55,677 nucleotides of DNA from an uncultured Rhodospirillales bacterium (GCA_903823665.1 CAIJTR010000015.1:1-55677); one strand, 5' to 3'. Positions 14,839 to 25,122 are shown, counted from the first letter of the stretch. The notes: generated by a model from the sequence alone, not told the origin. Numbers and translations are program-made.

Positions 14839-16005
14839 CTACGTCAGGTGCGGCAGGGCCAGATAGTCCTGGCTCTGCATCTCCTCCAGACGAGACGCCG
14901 TGCGCTCAAACGCCTTCGCACCCTCACCCCGCTCATAAAGCTGATCCGGCATCGCCTCGGCAGAGGCCACCAGCTTCACCCGGTGATCATACAGCGCGTC
15001 AATCAACACAATAAACCGCCGCGCCCGGTCGTAATTCTCAGGCGACAGCCGGGGAATGCCGTCCAGCACCAGGGCATGATAATGCGTGGCCAGCGCCAGA
15101 TAATCACCAGCCCCCAGCGCCTCGCCACACAACTGATCAAAATCGAACCGCGCCACACCCTCAGCCGCCTGCGGCACCACCAGCTTGCGCCCAGTGACCA
15201 TCAGCGTCTCCGAGTTCGGCGGTGCCCGCCCGGTGAGGTCCGAGAACGCCACATCCAGCGCCCGCTCCGCCCGCCCTCCAACCGGCACATGCCAAGTGGC
15301 TGAACCACGCAGCCGCGCCCGCCGGAAATCCCGCCCGCCTTCCAACACCAGCACGTCCAGATGCTGCTTTATCAACCCGATGAACGGCAAAAACGCGTCC
15401 CGGCCCGGCTTGCCGCGGAACAAATCATCCGGCGTGGTGTTGGACGTCGTCACCACCACCACCGCGCGATCGAACAGCGCCTGGAACAGCCGCCCAAGGA
15501 TCATCGCGTCCGCAATGTCGTTCACCTGAAATTCGTCAAAGCACAGCAGCGCCGCCTCAGCCGCAATCGTGTCCGCCAGCGGCGGAATCGGGTCCGATTC
15601 GCCCGGATTCGCCTGCCGCCAAGCATGAATTCGCTTGTGGCTTTCCTGCATGAACTGATGAAAATGCAGCCGCCGCTTCCGATTCACATCGGCGGCGGCG
15701 AAAAACAAATCCATCAACATGGATTTGCCGCGCCCAACCTCGCCCACAAGATACAGCCCGTGTGGATAGTCGGCATCGGCCCCCTCGGTCTGCTTGCGCC
15801 GCAGAAAGCGCGACAGCAGCCCAGCCTTGGCAACAGGAGCCAGCGGAGCGGGATCATATCCGCGCAACTTCGTCCAAAGCCCTTGCAGACGCTCAATCGC
15901 CATTGCCTGCGACGGATCAGACGAAAGGTCGCCGCGTGCCACACGTGCGCGATACGCCCCAAGCGGGCCGGCGTTATAATCGTCGGTGGGTGACTGGGTA
16001 TCCAT
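14839..16005 (-). CDS. zapE: Cell division protein ZapE (AFG1-like ATPase)
   Basis: This 388-residue AFG1/ZapE-family AAA-type ATPase has Walker A GEVGRGKSM in LYLVGEVGRGKSMLMDLFF and Walker B LLCFDEFQVNDIADAMIL with the family-typical DEFQV. RFIVLIDALYDHRVKLV follows near the C-terminus. In E. coli ZapE associates with the Z ring during constriction; in mitochondria the homologue helps clear respiratory-chain subunits. In many alphaproteobacteria it lies near TCA-cycle genes, as here about 1.5 kb downstream of sdhB. Confidence 0.92.
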   Translation of the reverse strand: MDTQSPTDDYNAGPLGAYRARVARGDLSSDPSQAMAIERLQGLWTKLRGYDPAPLAPVAKAGLLSRFLRRKQTEGADADYPHGLYLVGEVGRGKSMLMDLFFAAADVNRKRRLHFHQFMQESHKRIHAWRQANPGESDPIPPLADTIAAEAALLCFDEFQVNDIADAMILGRLFQALFDRAVVVVTTSNTTPDDLFRGKPGRDAFLPFIGLIKQHLDVLVLEGGRDFRRARLRGSATWHVPVGGRAERALDVAFSDLTGRAPPNSETLMVTGRKLVVPQAAEGVARFDFDQLCGEALGAGDYLALATHYHALVLDGIPRLSPENYDRARRFIVLIDALYDHRVKLVASAEAMPDQLYERGEGAKAFERTASRLEEMQSQDYLALPHLT

Positions 16006-16055
16006 GCTGCGATGCGGGATAGCGCGAATTCAGCCGTGGGGGAACTGCCGAACCT

Positions 16056-16784
16056 CTACAGAAAATTGTTCGGCCAAATGGCGGTGCGCCACATATGCGC
16101 CGAGGGCGAGCCATCAAACCCCAGCCCCTCCTCCGGCTCACGAAAATGCCGCCCGATGATGTCGGTAAACCGCTCCGGGTCCGGCATCGGCACGTCGTCG
16201 AAGAAATACGTGTCGTAGATCGTGATCAGCCGCGACGTCATATACCATTTGTGATTGCGCGCCATTTCGGCATCCTGCCGAATATAGTCAGGCGGCACAT
16301 AATCAGGTCCAAAGAAGCGATAGTAACTCTCAGGATACTGATACCCCACGCTCTCATCGGCGAAATATCGCAGCGCCTGATGGTAGCGCACCGCCCAGGC
16401 AATCTCCTCACTCACATAGGGTGCGATCATCTGCGCGCCCCAATAGCCGTGATCAGACCGGATCAGACAGCCATTGGAAATATCGTGCAGCAGGCAGCCC
16501 AGCACCACCTTCTCCTCCAACCCCGCATCCAGCGCCCGCGCCGCACTGGTCAGCAAATGGCGCACCGTGATGTCGGTTAGTCGGTGACGAAAGAAATCCA
16601 GCAGCGTCGGGCGCTCCGGCATGCGCGGCAGGGCCGGATTGTCGCCCATCATGAACACCGCACCGCCGACCATCTTCTTGAACAAAGCAGGCTCAGGGTC
16701 TGGCACATCCATGCCACGAAACCCCACCGGCGGCGGCATGATCATCCGCTCACGCCCAGGTTGCGGCCATTCGGGTTCACACAT
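16056..16784 (-). CDS. HD-domain phosphohydrolase-like protein
   Basis: This soluble protein of 242 residues has an HD-type metal-binding core. An early histidine is in RHRLTDITVRHLL, and the tandem His-Asp is in VVLGCLLHDISNG. Further His residues are at RSDHGYWGAQ and VRYHQALRY, giving the H...HD...H...H pattern of small-molecule HD hydrolases. The start at MCEPEW avoids a Cys/Arg-rich upstream extension that looks non-coding. It lies between a tyrosine-phosphatase-like gene and zapE on the same strand. The substrate is unknown. Confidence 0.7.
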   Translation of the reverse strand: MCEPEWPQPGRERMIMPPPVGFRGMDVPDPEPALFKKMVGGAVFMMGDNPALPRMPERPTLLDFFRHRLTDITVRHLLTSAARALDAGLEEKVVLGCLLHDISNGCLIRSDHGYWGAQMIAPYVSEEIAWAVRYHQALRYFADESVGYQYPESYYRFFGPDYVPPDYIRQDAEMARNHKWYMTSRLITIYDTYFFDDVPMPDPERFTDIIGRHFREPEEGLGFDGSPSAHMWRTAIWPNNFL

Positions 16785-16833
16785 GGTGGGCTCCAAACAA
16801 TTCTTCGTTGGCCGCCATGATGCTCCAGCGGCC

Positions 16834-17496
16834 CTACTCGCGCACCAAAATCCGGTCGTTGATGAAACTTGACAATCCATGGGCGCGGAAATTCTGCCGC
16901 AGCGCCACCTCGTCATACTCCGCAGCCACCCACTCCAGGAACGGCATCCGCCCCTCCGCCACGCTGGCGTAATGGATGAAGAATGCGTCCAGAATTCCGG
17001 TTGAGGATCTGCTGATATGGCCGTAGCGCCAGGACAACTGCTTCAGCGCATCCGCCGCCGTGCCGCCCTCGAACAAAATCGCGAGGCCCGACGCAAGCCC
17101 CGCCCGATCCGCCCCGGATTTGCAATGCATCAAAGCGGGCGTTTGCAGCGTCCGGTAGATCTCCGCAAACCGCAGAATACGCTCCCGATGCGGCGCACCC
17201 CGGCTTTCAAACGCCATGTCGAGATGGATCAAACCGAGCTTTGCCGCCGCATCACGCGAAAGCGCATCACTGCCACATTTGCGCTGTCCGCGCAGGTTGA
17301 TCAGCGTCACCAACCCCAGCTTCCGCTTCAACCGCGCCAGCCGTCCCGGCGTTGGATGATTGACGCGGTAAAGCTTGCCCGGGACGACCTCAGCCAGATT
17401 ACCCCAGCCCAGACGCAGTACCGCATGATCGACAAACAAACTGTCGAACCAAGCAGCGGCCCGGCCCCTCGGCGAGGCCAGGTCGCCCTGGAACAT
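16834..17496 (-). CDS. Tyrosine/dual-specificity phosphatase-like protein
   Basis: This is a 220-residue cysteine-dependent phosphatase. The P-loop reads HCKSGADRAG (HCx5R with the Cys nucleophile and Arg), preceded by a strand and followed by a long helix. LYRVNHPTPGRLARLKRKLG and LVTLINLRGQ match the N-terminal part of the DSP/atypical PTP fold, where LxNLR is typical. It starts 4 bp after the sdhB stop and is probably the last gene of the sdh transcript. Its substrate could be a protein, a lipid phosphate or a nucleotide-like molecule. Confidence 0.8.
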   Translation of the reverse strand: MFQGDLASPRGRAAAWFDSLFVDHAVLRLGWGNLAEVVPGKLYRVNHPTPGRLARLKRKLGLVTLINLRGQRKCGSDALSRDAAAKLGLIHLDMAFESRGAPHRERILRFAEIYRTLQTPALMHCKSGADRAGLASGLAILFEGGTAADALKQLSWRYGHISRSSTGILDAFFIHYASVAEGRMPFLEWVAAEYDEVALRQNFRAHGLSSFINDRILVRE

Positions 17497-17500
17497 GACC

Positions 17501-18280
17501 TCAGGCCTGGCGTTCGAGCATCAGCGTTTTGATCTCGCCGATGGCCTTGGCCGGGTTGAGCCCCTTCGGGCAGGTCTGCGTGCAGTTCATGATCGTGTGG
17601 CAGCGATAGAGCTTGAACGGGTCTTGCAGCGCGTCCAGCCGTTCGCCGGTCCGCTCGTCACGGCTGTCGGCGATCCAGCGATAGGCGGCCAGCAGCGTCG
17701 CCGGGCCGAGATAGCGATCGGAGTTCCACCAGTAGCTCGGGCATGAGGTGGTGCAGCAGAAGCACAAAATGCACTCCCACATGCCGTCCATCTTCGAGCG
17801 TTCTTCCTTCGACTGACGGCGCTCGCCATCCGGGGGCGCCGGCGTGTCGGATTGCAGCCATGGCTCGATGGAGCGGTATTGCGCATAGGCGTGGCTGAGA
17901 TCGGGCACCAGATCCTTCATTACCGGCATATGCGGCAACGGGTTGATCTTCACGTCACCCTTCACGTCGGCAATCGGTTTCAGACAGGCCAGCGTGTTCG
18001 TGCCGTCAATGTTCATGGCTCACGAGCCGCAAATGCCCTCGCGGCACGAACGACGGAACGTCAGCGTGGTGTCCACCTCGTTCTTGATCTTGACCAGCGC
18101 GTCGAGGACCATCGGGCCGCATTTGTCGAGATCCAGCTCATAGGTGTCCATGCGCGGGTTCTCACCGTCATCCGGATTCCAGCGGTAGATGCTGAAATTC
18201 TTCGGCTTCGCAGCGCCCGGTGTCTTGTGCGTCTTGCCCACTCCAACCTTGGAGTTCTTCGGCAGGGTGAATTCGGCCAT
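17501..18280 (-). CDS. sdhB: Succinate dehydrogenase iron-sulfur subunit with in-frame UGA at a [2Fe-2S] cysteine codon
   Basis: The full reading frame is 259 codons, the normal length. Codon 87 (18020-18022) is TGA. It interrupts the [2Fe-2S] motif as [24 protein letters not shown]. Relatives have Cys here, and E. coli SdhB is known to use Asp at this third ligand position. The rest is undamaged: [16 protein letters not shown] and [13 protein letters not shown] supply the [4Fe-4S] and [3Fe-4S] ligands. Possible explanations are a base-call error (TGC or TGT to TGA), a true nonsense mutation, or UGA decoded as selenocysteine or cysteine. An ATG two codons after the TGA could allow restart, but the split would destroy the cluster. 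Confidence 0.9.
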
Positions 18281-18293
18281 GACTCAGAATTCC

Positions 18294-20105
18294 TCAGTAA
18301 ACGCGCTTCTTCGGCGGGAACACCGACACTTCATTGGTCAGCGTCTGCATCTTCACCGGGCGATACCCCAGCGTGACTTCGCCCTTCTCATTGCACCATG
18401 ACAGCGTGTGCTTCATCCAGTTCACGTCGTCACGGTCCGGGAAGTCGTCATGCGCCTGCGCACCCCGGCTTTCCTGGCGGGCTTCGGCGGAGACCATCGT
18501 GGTGATCGCGTTGCCCATCAGGTTGTCCAGTTCCAGCGCCTCCACCAGATCGCTGTTCCAGATCAGGCTGCGATCCGAAATCTGCACATCGTCCAGACCG
18601 GCCCACAGCTTGTTCATCTTGTCCACGCCCTGCGTCAGGCTCTCGGAGTTGCGGAACACCGCCGCATGCGCCTGCATCGTGCGCTGTAGGCTGTCACGCA
18701 TTTCGGCAACCTTGGTTCCGCCCTTGGCGTTACGGGTGCGATCAAACCGGTCTAGCGACGCCTCACCAGCGCGAGCGGGCAGCGGGGCCTGCGACGCACC
18801 CGGCTTCAAAATTTCCGACGCACGGTGAGCGGCGGCGCGGCCGAACACCACGAGGTCGAGCAGCGAGTTGGTGCCGAGACGGTTCGCGCCATGCACAGAC
18901 ACGCAGGCCGCCTCACCGACTGCCATCAGGCCGGGCACAATTGCGTCCGGATCAGACGCCGTCGGGCGCAGCACTTCGGTGCGATAGTTCGTGGGAATAC
19001 CGCCCATGTTGTAGTGCACGGTCGGCAGCACCGGGATGGCTTCCTTGGTCACGTCCACACCGGCGAACACCTTGGCCGTCTCCGAAATGCCCGGCAGACG
19101 CTCATGCAGCAGGTCGGCCCCCAGATGCTCCAGATGCAGCAGAATGTGGTCCTTGTTCGGGCCCACACCGCGACCGGCATTGATCTCCAACGTCATCGAA
19201 CGGCTGACGACGTCTCGCGACGCAAGGTCCTTCGCGGTCGGCGCATAACGCTCCATGAACCGCTCGCCTTCGGAGTTGGTCAGATACCCGCCCTCACCGC
19301 GTGCGCCCTCGGTGATCAGGCAGCCCGCCGGGAAGATGCCAGTCGGGTGGAACTGCACGAACTCCATGTCCTGCGTCGGCAGGCCCGCGCGCAACGCCAT
19401 GCCGCCGCCATCGCCGGTGCAGGTGTGCGCCGAGGTGCAGGACAGATAAGCGCGTCCATAACCACCGGTCGCCAGCACCACGCTCTGCGCGCGGAAGCGG
19501 TGCATCGAGCCATCTTCCAGGCACCACGCCATCACGCCGACGCAGGCACCTTCCTCATTCATAATGAGGTCAAGCGCGAAGTATTCGACGAAGAACTCAA
19601 CCTCGTGCTTCAGGCTCTGCTGATACAGCGTGTGCAGAATGGCATGGCCGGTGCGATCCGCAGCAGCACAGGCGCGCATCGCCGGGGTCTTGCCGTAATC
19701 CTGCATATGGCCGCCGAACGGGCGCTGATAGATGCGGCCATCCTCGGTGCGGCTGAACGGCACGCCGAAATGCTCCAGCTCATAGATCGAGGGAGCAGCT
19801 TCGCGGCACATATATTCAATCGCGTCCTGATCGCCGAGCCAGTCTGAACCCTTCACAGTGTCATACATGTGCCAGCGCCAATCATCCTCGCCCATGTTGC
19901 CAAGTGCCGCACCAATGCCGCCCTGGGCCGCCACGGTGTGGCTGCGGGTTGGGAACACCTTGGTGATGCAGGCCGTTTTCAGCCCGGCAGCGCCCATGCC
20001 GAGGGTGGCGCGCAAACCGGCACCACCAGCCCCGACCACAACCACGTCATAGGTGTGATCGATGATGTTGTAGGCACCGAGCGACGGCTTGGTGAAGGCG
20101 TTCAT
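18294..20105 (-). CDS. sdhA: Succinate dehydrogenase flavoprotein subunit
   Basis: This is the 603-residue catalytic subunit of respiratory complex II, which oxidises succinate to fumarate and passes electrons to SdhB. The FAD-binding dinucleotide motif is [12 protein letters not shown]. The histidine that carries covalent FAD lies in [18 protein letters not shown]. Active-site segments [31 protein letters not shown] and REGGYL-like [10 protein letters not shown] are present. The length matches alphaproteobacterial and mitochondrial SdhA. The gene is 13 bp upstream of sdhB and follows sdhC and sdhD. Confidence 0.97.
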   Translation of the reverse strand: MNAFTKPSLGAYNIIDHTYDVVVVGAGGAGLRATLGMGAAGLKTACITKVFPTRSHTVAAQGGIGAALGNMGEDDWRWHMYDTVKGSDWLGDQDAIEYMCREAAPSIYELEHFGVPFSRTEDGRIYQRPFGGHMQDYGKTPAMRACAAADRTGHAILHTLYQQSLKHEVEFFVEYFALDLIMNEEGACVGVMAWCLEDGSMHRFRAQSVVLATGGYGRAYLSCTSAHTCTGDGGGMALRAGLPTQDMEFVQFHPTGIFPAGCLITEGARGEGGYLTNSEGERFMERYAPTAKDLASRDVVSRSMTLEINAGRGVGPNKDHILLHLEHLGADLLHERLPGISETAKVFAGVDVTKEAIPVLPTVHYNMGGIPTNYRTEVLRPTASDPDAIVPGLMAVGEAACVSVHGANRLGTNSLLDLVVFGRAAAHRASEILKPGASQAPLPARAGEASLDRFDRTRNAKGGTKVAEMRDSLQRTMQAHAAVFRNSESLTQGVDKMNKLWAGLDDVQISDRSLIWNSDLVEALELDNLMGNAITTMVSAEARQESRGAQAHDDFPDRDDVNWMKHTLSWCNEKGEVTLGYRPVKMQTLTNEVSVFPPKKRVY

Positions 20106-20130
20106 GGGCGTGATATCCGTGCCAAAGGGT

Positions 20131-20532
20131 TCAACCGGCCAGCGCCAGCTTCAAAATCGCGACAAGCGAGGCGATGGCCAAAAGGCCAGTCGCACCCTTC
20201 ATCGCCAAAATCGAGGCAAGACGTGTACGTTCGTTATGGATGTAGTCCTCAATCACCACCTGCAACCCCAGCGCCATGTGATGAAAGGTGATCAGCACGA
20301 GAGCGATCAGCAGAGTGGCGTTCACCGGGCTCGAAGCCCAGGTGGCGATTGCCGCGCGTGGCACGCCGATCAGTTTGTACATCACCAGAATAAACCAAAG
20401 TGTTAACGGCACGAGTGCGACGGACGTCACGCGCTCCGCCCACCAATGCGCCGTGCCGGATTTCGCGGAGCCAAGACCACGCGCACGGCCCAGGCCGGAA
20501 CGCATGATGGTCTGTGTCTGATGCTCTGCCAT
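20131..20532 (-). CDS. sdhD: Succinate dehydrogenase membrane anchor subunit
   Basis: This 133-residue membrane anchor has three hydrophobic segments ([52 protein letters not shown]). The family signature [17 protein letters not shown] supplies a haem-ligand histidine and the ubiquinone-site region. [16 protein letters not shown] is typical of the alphaproteobacterial SdhD N-terminus. I start at the ATG behind GAGGGG. Only 12 bp separate it from sdhC. Confidence 0.93.
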   Translation of the reverse strand: MAEHQTQTIMRSGLGRARGLGSAKSGTAHWWAERVTSVALVPLTLWFILVMYKLIGVPRAAIATWASSPVNATLLIALVLITFHHMALGLQVVIEDYIHNERTRLASILAMKGATGLLAIASLVAILKLALAG

Positions 20533-20544
20533 GTTCAATGCCCC

Positions 20545-20976
20545 TCAGACGACCACAAAGCCGATGAGCCAGGTCAGCACCGTCAGCACGCCGGTTGCGA
20601 TCAGCACCAGCTTGCCGGTGGCATGAACCTCAGACAGTTCAAAGCCATAGCCGCTGTCCCAGGCCAGATGGCGAATGCCGGCGCAGAAATGATACCAAAG
20701 GGCCGCGGTCCAGCCGAACAGCACCAAATGGCCGAGCCATGTGTGCACCACCGCCGAAACCGTGGCGAACGCACCATCAGAGGTTGCCGCCGCCACCAGC
20801 CACCACACCAGCAACAGCGTACCCGCCGAAAGCGCACAGCCGGTGATGCGATGGAAAATGGAGAGAGCCGACGTGATCTGCGGCTTATAAATCTGCAAAT
20901 GCGGCGACATCGGGCGCCGGACGGTTCGTCCATCGGTGGTGTGCCCGATGAAAATGGCTTCACGAACGTCGGTCAT
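20545..20976 (-). CDS. sdhC: Succinate dehydrogenase cytochrome b556 subunit
   Basis: This anchor subunit of about 143 residues has the SdhC signature RPMSPHLQIYKPQITSALSI, followed by HRITGCALSAG, and then three membrane helices. A haem-ligand histidine lies in HFCAGIRHLAWD. The start is uncertain. I chose the ATG giving MTDVREAIF; a GTG 16 codons earlier or the ATG before SPHLQ are alternatives because no strong ribosome-binding site is visible. It is the first gene of sdhCDAB, about 96 bp after the SMR gene on the same strand. Confidence 0.9.
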   Translation of the reverse strand: MTDVREAIFIGHTTDGRTVRRPMSPHLQIYKPQITSALSIFHRITGCALSAGTLLLVWWLVAAATSDGAFATVSAVVHTWLGHLVLFGWTAALWYHFCAGIRHLAWDSGYGFELSEVHATGKLVLIATGVLTVLTWLIGFVVV

Positions 20977-21072
20977 GTGATGGCTTGACTCCGCCAGATG
21001 TTGGGCATGTGCATAGACCTGCACTGTGACGTGGTCAACGCAAGTGCAGCATGACTGCCTGCGGAGCGAAGC

Positions 21073-21399
21073 TCACGAACTCAGCTTCAAGCCCGCCACG
21101 CCCGCCAAAATCAGGCACACGCAGAAAATGCGCATCAGCCCAGCGGGCTCGCCTTCCATGGCAATCCCCCACACAAGCCCGCCAGCCGCACCAATCCCGG
21201 TCCACACAGCATAAACCGTGCCCATTGGCAGCACCCGCAACGCCTGGGACATGCACACGAAGCTCACCGCAATCGTCAATACCGTCGCGGCACCTGGCAG
21301 CAGACGAGTGAAGCCGTCGGACATCTTGAGAAACACCACCCAGAACACCTCGGACAGGCCCGCGAGTGCGAGCCATATCCAAGGGTCGAGCCGCGGCAA
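21073..21399 (-). CDS. SMR-family exporter, SugE/Gdx subtype (guanidinium type)
   Basis: This is a 108-residue four-helix small multidrug-resistance protein. The conserved membrane Glu is in LAGLSEVFWVV, and FLKMSDGFTRLLP plus PMGTVYAVWTGIGAAGG match the SugE/Gdx branch rather than EmrE. Members work as antiparallel dimers that exchange protons for guanidinium or, in other branches, quaternary ammonium compounds. It begins 3 bp after the asd stop, so it is expressed with asd, and no guanidine riboswitch stands before it. Confidence 0.85.
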   Translation of the reverse strand: MPRLDPWIWLALAGLSEVFWVVFLKMSDGFTRLLPGAATVLTIAVSFVCMSQALRVLPMGTVYAVWTGIGAAGGLVWGIAMEGEPAGLMRIFCVCLILAGVAGLKLSS

Positions 21400-21402
21400 A
21401 AC

Positions 21403-22431
<1,029 letters not shown>

Positions 22432-22514
22432 ATGCCTGTCTCCCAAAGATTACAACGAACCAGCGCTACCCTGGGAAGCTGCGCCAGGGCAAGCCTTGTC
22501 TTGGAAATGCTGGG

Positions 22515-23453
22515 TCACGCTGAAAGCATCGCCTCGCCCCAAATCGCCGAGCGCGCCACGCCGTCGCTGCCAATCACGCCGCGATACATGCCCGTTGAGT
22601 TGAACGGCAGCGCAAAATTGCCCTTCGCATCCACCGCGATCAGCCCACCATTGCCGCCAATGTCCACCAGCTCGCGCACCACTGTGGCGGACGCCTGCTC
22701 CAGGCTCTCGCCCAGGTAGCGCATCCGGCTGGCGATCTCATGCGCGGCTGCATAGCGGATGAAGCTCTCGCCATGCCCGGTGCAGGACACCGCACAGGTG
22801 GCATTGTCGGCCCAGGTCCCCGCGCCAAAGATCGGGCAATCGCCGATCCGGCCCGGCAACTTCGCCGTCATCCCACCGGTGGAGGTGGCCGCCGCCAGAT
22901 TGCCATCCGCGTCGCACGCCACTGCGCCCACCGTGCCATGCCGGTCCGCATCGCTGCGCAGATCAGCCGCCGCTGCAGCCCGTCGGGCGAGTTCTGTCTG
23001 CAGCGCGTCCCATCGCCGGTCGGTGTGAAAATGCGCAGCGGGGGCGAACTCCACGCCATGATCCCGGCAGAAATCTTCCGCCCCGCGCCCCTGCAGCATC
23101 ACATGCTCAGATTCCAGAACGGCACGAGCGGCGAGAATGGGATGGCGCGGACCGAGAATCCCCGCCACTGCGCCCGCTTCTCGCGCCTGCCCCTCCATAA
23201 TCGCCGCATCCATCTCCTGCCTGCCCGCCGAGGTATAAACAGCGCCGCGTCCCGCGTTGAACAGGGGATCATCCTCCAGCGCCATCACCGCCTGCGTCAC
23301 TGCATCAAGCGCGTTGCCCCCTTTGGCGAGCACCACATGACCGGCATGAAGCGCGCGCCGCAAACCAGCATGATGGGCCGCTTCCATCTCCGCCGTCATC
23401 GTCTCGCGGCCGATGGTACCCGCACCGCCGTGAATTGCCAAAATCGCTGTCAT
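22515..23453 (-). CDS. iaaA: Isoaspartyl peptidase/L-asparaginase (plant-type Ntn hydrolase)
   Basis: This is a 312-residue Ntn hydrolase made as a precursor and cleaved to expose the catalytic Thr in RHGTVGAVACD (Thr of GTVG). The N-terminus has LAIHGGAGTI, FNAGRGAVYTSAG holds the oxyanion-side glycine-rich block, and CTGHGESFIR is near the C-terminal substrate site. It hydrolyses beta-aspartyl peptides and asparagine. The gene lies at the end of the gsi-type operon; in E. coli iaaA heads the gsiABCD operon, so the association is conserved although the order differs. Confidence 0.92.
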   Translation of the reverse strand: MTAILAIHGGAGTIGRETMTAEMEAAHHAGLRRALHAGHVVLAKGGNALDAVTQAVMALEDDPLFNAGRGAVYTSAGRQEMDAAIMEGQAREAGAVAGILGPRHPILAARAVLESEHVMLQGRGAEDFCRDHGVEFAPAAHFHTDRRWDALQTELARRAAAAADLRSDADRHGTVGAVACDADGNLAAATSTGGMTAKLPGRIGDCPIFGAGTWADNATCAVSCTGHGESFIRYAAAHEIASRMRYLGESLEQASATVVRELVDIGGNGGLIAVDAKGNFALPFNSTGMYRGVIGSDGVARSAIWGEAMLSA

Positions 23454-23454
23454 G

Positions 23455-23961
23455 TCATTTTACCACCCGATTGGGCGTACGCTGGCTCTGTCGCAGGACA
23501 AATATCGCCAGCACCATCACCAAAATAAGCCCGCCCAGCACGCCCAACTCGATCATGGTGGCGTGGAAGATATCCACTGAATCCGGCCCCCATTTAGAGG
23601 GTGAGTTCACCTGTGATGATTCGAGCGTGATCGCCAGCATTCGCCGCACCGAGGCAATCAGCCCGACAATCAAAAACGGCTCACACACGAGCGTGCCTTC
23701 GCGGAACGAGACGCGCACGGTGTGCAAAATCTCCACCACCATGAGCACGAACAACAGCCGGTCCACCGTCTCCACGATGGCATTCGCCTCCGCCTGAGCC
23801 AGCAGGGTGTGAACCATTGAAATACCGGCATTGACCACGCCCAAAAACACGGTGCCGCCGAGCAGGCAGCCGAGCAGGATATAGGCGGTCACCTCAATTT
23901 TGAGGAACAGCTTGGCCGCGAGATTGGCAATGCGCGTTGTTTCGACGTCATTTTGTTCCAT
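23455..23961 (-). CDS. PsiE-family membrane protein
   Basis: This 168-residue protein has four predicted membrane helices. EPFLIVGLIASVRRMLAITLE is the hallmark block of phosphate-starvation-inducible PsiE-like proteins, and VDRLLFVLMVVEILHTVRVSF is the helix before it. Its biochemical role is unknown in any organism that I know. The stop is one base before the iaaA start, so the two are co-translated. Confidence 0.8.
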   Translation of the reverse strand: MEQNDVETTRIANLAAKLFLKIEVTAYILLGCLLGGTVFLGVVNAGISMVHTLLAQAEANAIVETVDRLLFVLMVVEILHTVRVSFREGTLVCEPFLIVGLIASVRRMLAITLESSQVNSPSKWGPDSVDIFHATMIELGVLGGLILVMVLAIFVLRQSQRTPNRVVK

Positions 23962-23976
23962 CGATCTCTCAAAGTC

Positions 23977-24237
23977 CTATAAGGGCGAGACCGGCACCAA
24001 CTCAGCCAACCAGCGAATGGCGCTGGCGGCTGCGGCACGGGCTGCGGTTTCCGTGGGAAAGCTCAGCGAGCAAAAATAGGCAACCGGCGTCCATCCCCCG
24101 CGATCTTCAACGTCACGGCGAAACTCCTCAAAGCCAAAACTGCTGTCCGTACGGCGAAACAGATCAACACAGCGGTCGTGCTGGTCGTTTTCGATGCTGT
24201 CGATCACGATCCACGAAGTGTCCAGACGTTTGCTCAT
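23977..24237 (-). CDS. Small uncharacterised protein (86 aa)
   Basis: This short soluble ORF (MSKRLDTSWIVIDSIEND...) has mixed alpha/beta character and an alanine-rich helix near the end (TETAARAAAASAIRWLAELV). It lies 15 bp before the PsiE-like gene and 66 bp after the DppA-like gene on the same strand. The gene packing, moderate GC and balanced composition support it being real. I recognise no family, though the pattern (FxxFRRDVEDRGGWTPVAYF) looks folded. Confidence 0.5.
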   Translation of the reverse strand: MSKRLDTSWIVIDSIENDQHDRCVDLFRRTDSSFGFEEFRRDVEDRGGWTPVAYFCSLSFPTETAARAAAASAIRWLAELVPVSPL

Positions 24238-24303
24238 GCCCATACTTCGCTGCCGATAACCGCAAGAATACACGCGATGACGCCCTCACGTCACCCTATT
24301 CGC

Positions 24304-25122
24304 TCAGCGCAGTGAGGCGGACGCAGCCGAGAGAATGTTGATCCAGCCGAGCGCGTCCGTCATCGACGCGGCGTCGAGCGAAACCGAACGCGGACTGAGC
24401 CGCTTTGCCACCGGGATCAGCGCCGCAAGATCGGCAAGTGCGACCGACGTAAAATCAATCTCCAGCACCATCGGCGACGCAATCACAAACGGATGGCACG
24501 CCGAGAGCCCGCGCAACGCCAACGCCGCCCCGTCCTTGATCGCCTGACAAGCCCGCGCCGGCGACAGCGCCCGCGCTGCCCGCTGGCCGATGGCGTGCTT
24601 CACCACCACGTTCTGCGCACCCGCAAACAGCGGCGAACATTGCGCCATCAGGCAGTCGTCACCGCTCAACAGCGCCACCGGAACGCCGATGCTCCCGGCA
24701 TACGCGCCGTAAAGTGTCGCCTCTGCGCAGTCGATGCCGTTCACCCGGATGCCCGCAAACGCAAAGCCGTTGATGGTGTGAGACAGCACGCCGTGCTGCC
24801 CGGCCCCAGAGTGATAACCGGTGAAAAACACCGCATCGAACCCCGCATCCAACCCGGCACACATGCCCGCGGGCTTCGGGCGTCCCAGCAGCAACTCCGC
24901 CCGAGGGTCCAGCACGTCAGGCAGCAGATTGGTCTGCGGGCCGTGGCTGTCATTGACCAGCACAGAAGTCGCCCCGCCATCAAATGCGCCAGCAATGGCG
25001 GCGTTGACCTCCTCCGTCATCAACCGCCGCGCGCGCTCATATTCGGTGTTGCCGGGCTGGCCCTGCGCTGGGCTGACCACACCCGCCACGCCCTCAATGT
25101 CAGCGGAGATAAAAACCTTCAT
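24304..25122 (-). CDS. dppA: M55-family D-aminopeptidase (DppA-like)
   Basis: This 272-residue zinc peptidase is of the DppA family. The N-terminal metal ligands are in FISADIEGVAG and ARRLMTEEVNAAI, and VNDSHG and FTGYHSGAG supply further histidine ligands. In Bacillus DppA cleaves D-Ala-D-Ala and similar dipeptides in a self-compartmentalised decamer. The gene overlaps the NiCoT gene by 4 nt, inside the gsi-type operon. That implies intracellular cleavage of imported short peptides, possibly with D-residues. Confidence 0.88.
   Translation of the reverse strand: MKVFISADIEGVAGVVSPAQGQPGNTEYERARRLMTEEVNAAIAGAFDGGATSVLVNDSHGPQTNLLPDVLDPRAELLLGRPKPAGMCAGLDAGFDAVFFTGYHSGAGQHGVLSHTINGFAFAGIRVNGIDCAEATLYGAYAGSIGVPVALLSGDDCLMAQCSPLFAGAQNVVVKHAIGQRAARALSPARACQAIKDGAALALRGLSACHPFVIASPMVLEIDFTSVALADLAALIPVAKRLSPRSVSLDAASMTDALGWINILSAASASLR

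Noticed and set aside
17501-18016. Separate short gene beginning at the ATG after the sdhB TGA
   Set aside because: It would start within the Fe-S motif and lack two cluster ligands and the beta-grasp fold; it is better treated as part of a single sdhB.
18020-18280. Genome-wide reassignment of UGA to an amino acid
   Set aside because: Many well-defined genes here end in TGA at the expected length, for example gsiD, dppA and rfbA, several as ATGA overlaps.
18825-19847. Plus-strand ORF of 340 codons opposite sdhA
   Set aside because: His/Arg/Gln-rich antisense shadow of sdhA.
21000-21072. Guanidine riboswitch near the SMR exporter gene
   Set aside because: The exporter follows asd by 3 bp, so there is no leader, and no riboswitch-like conserved pattern is visible around it.
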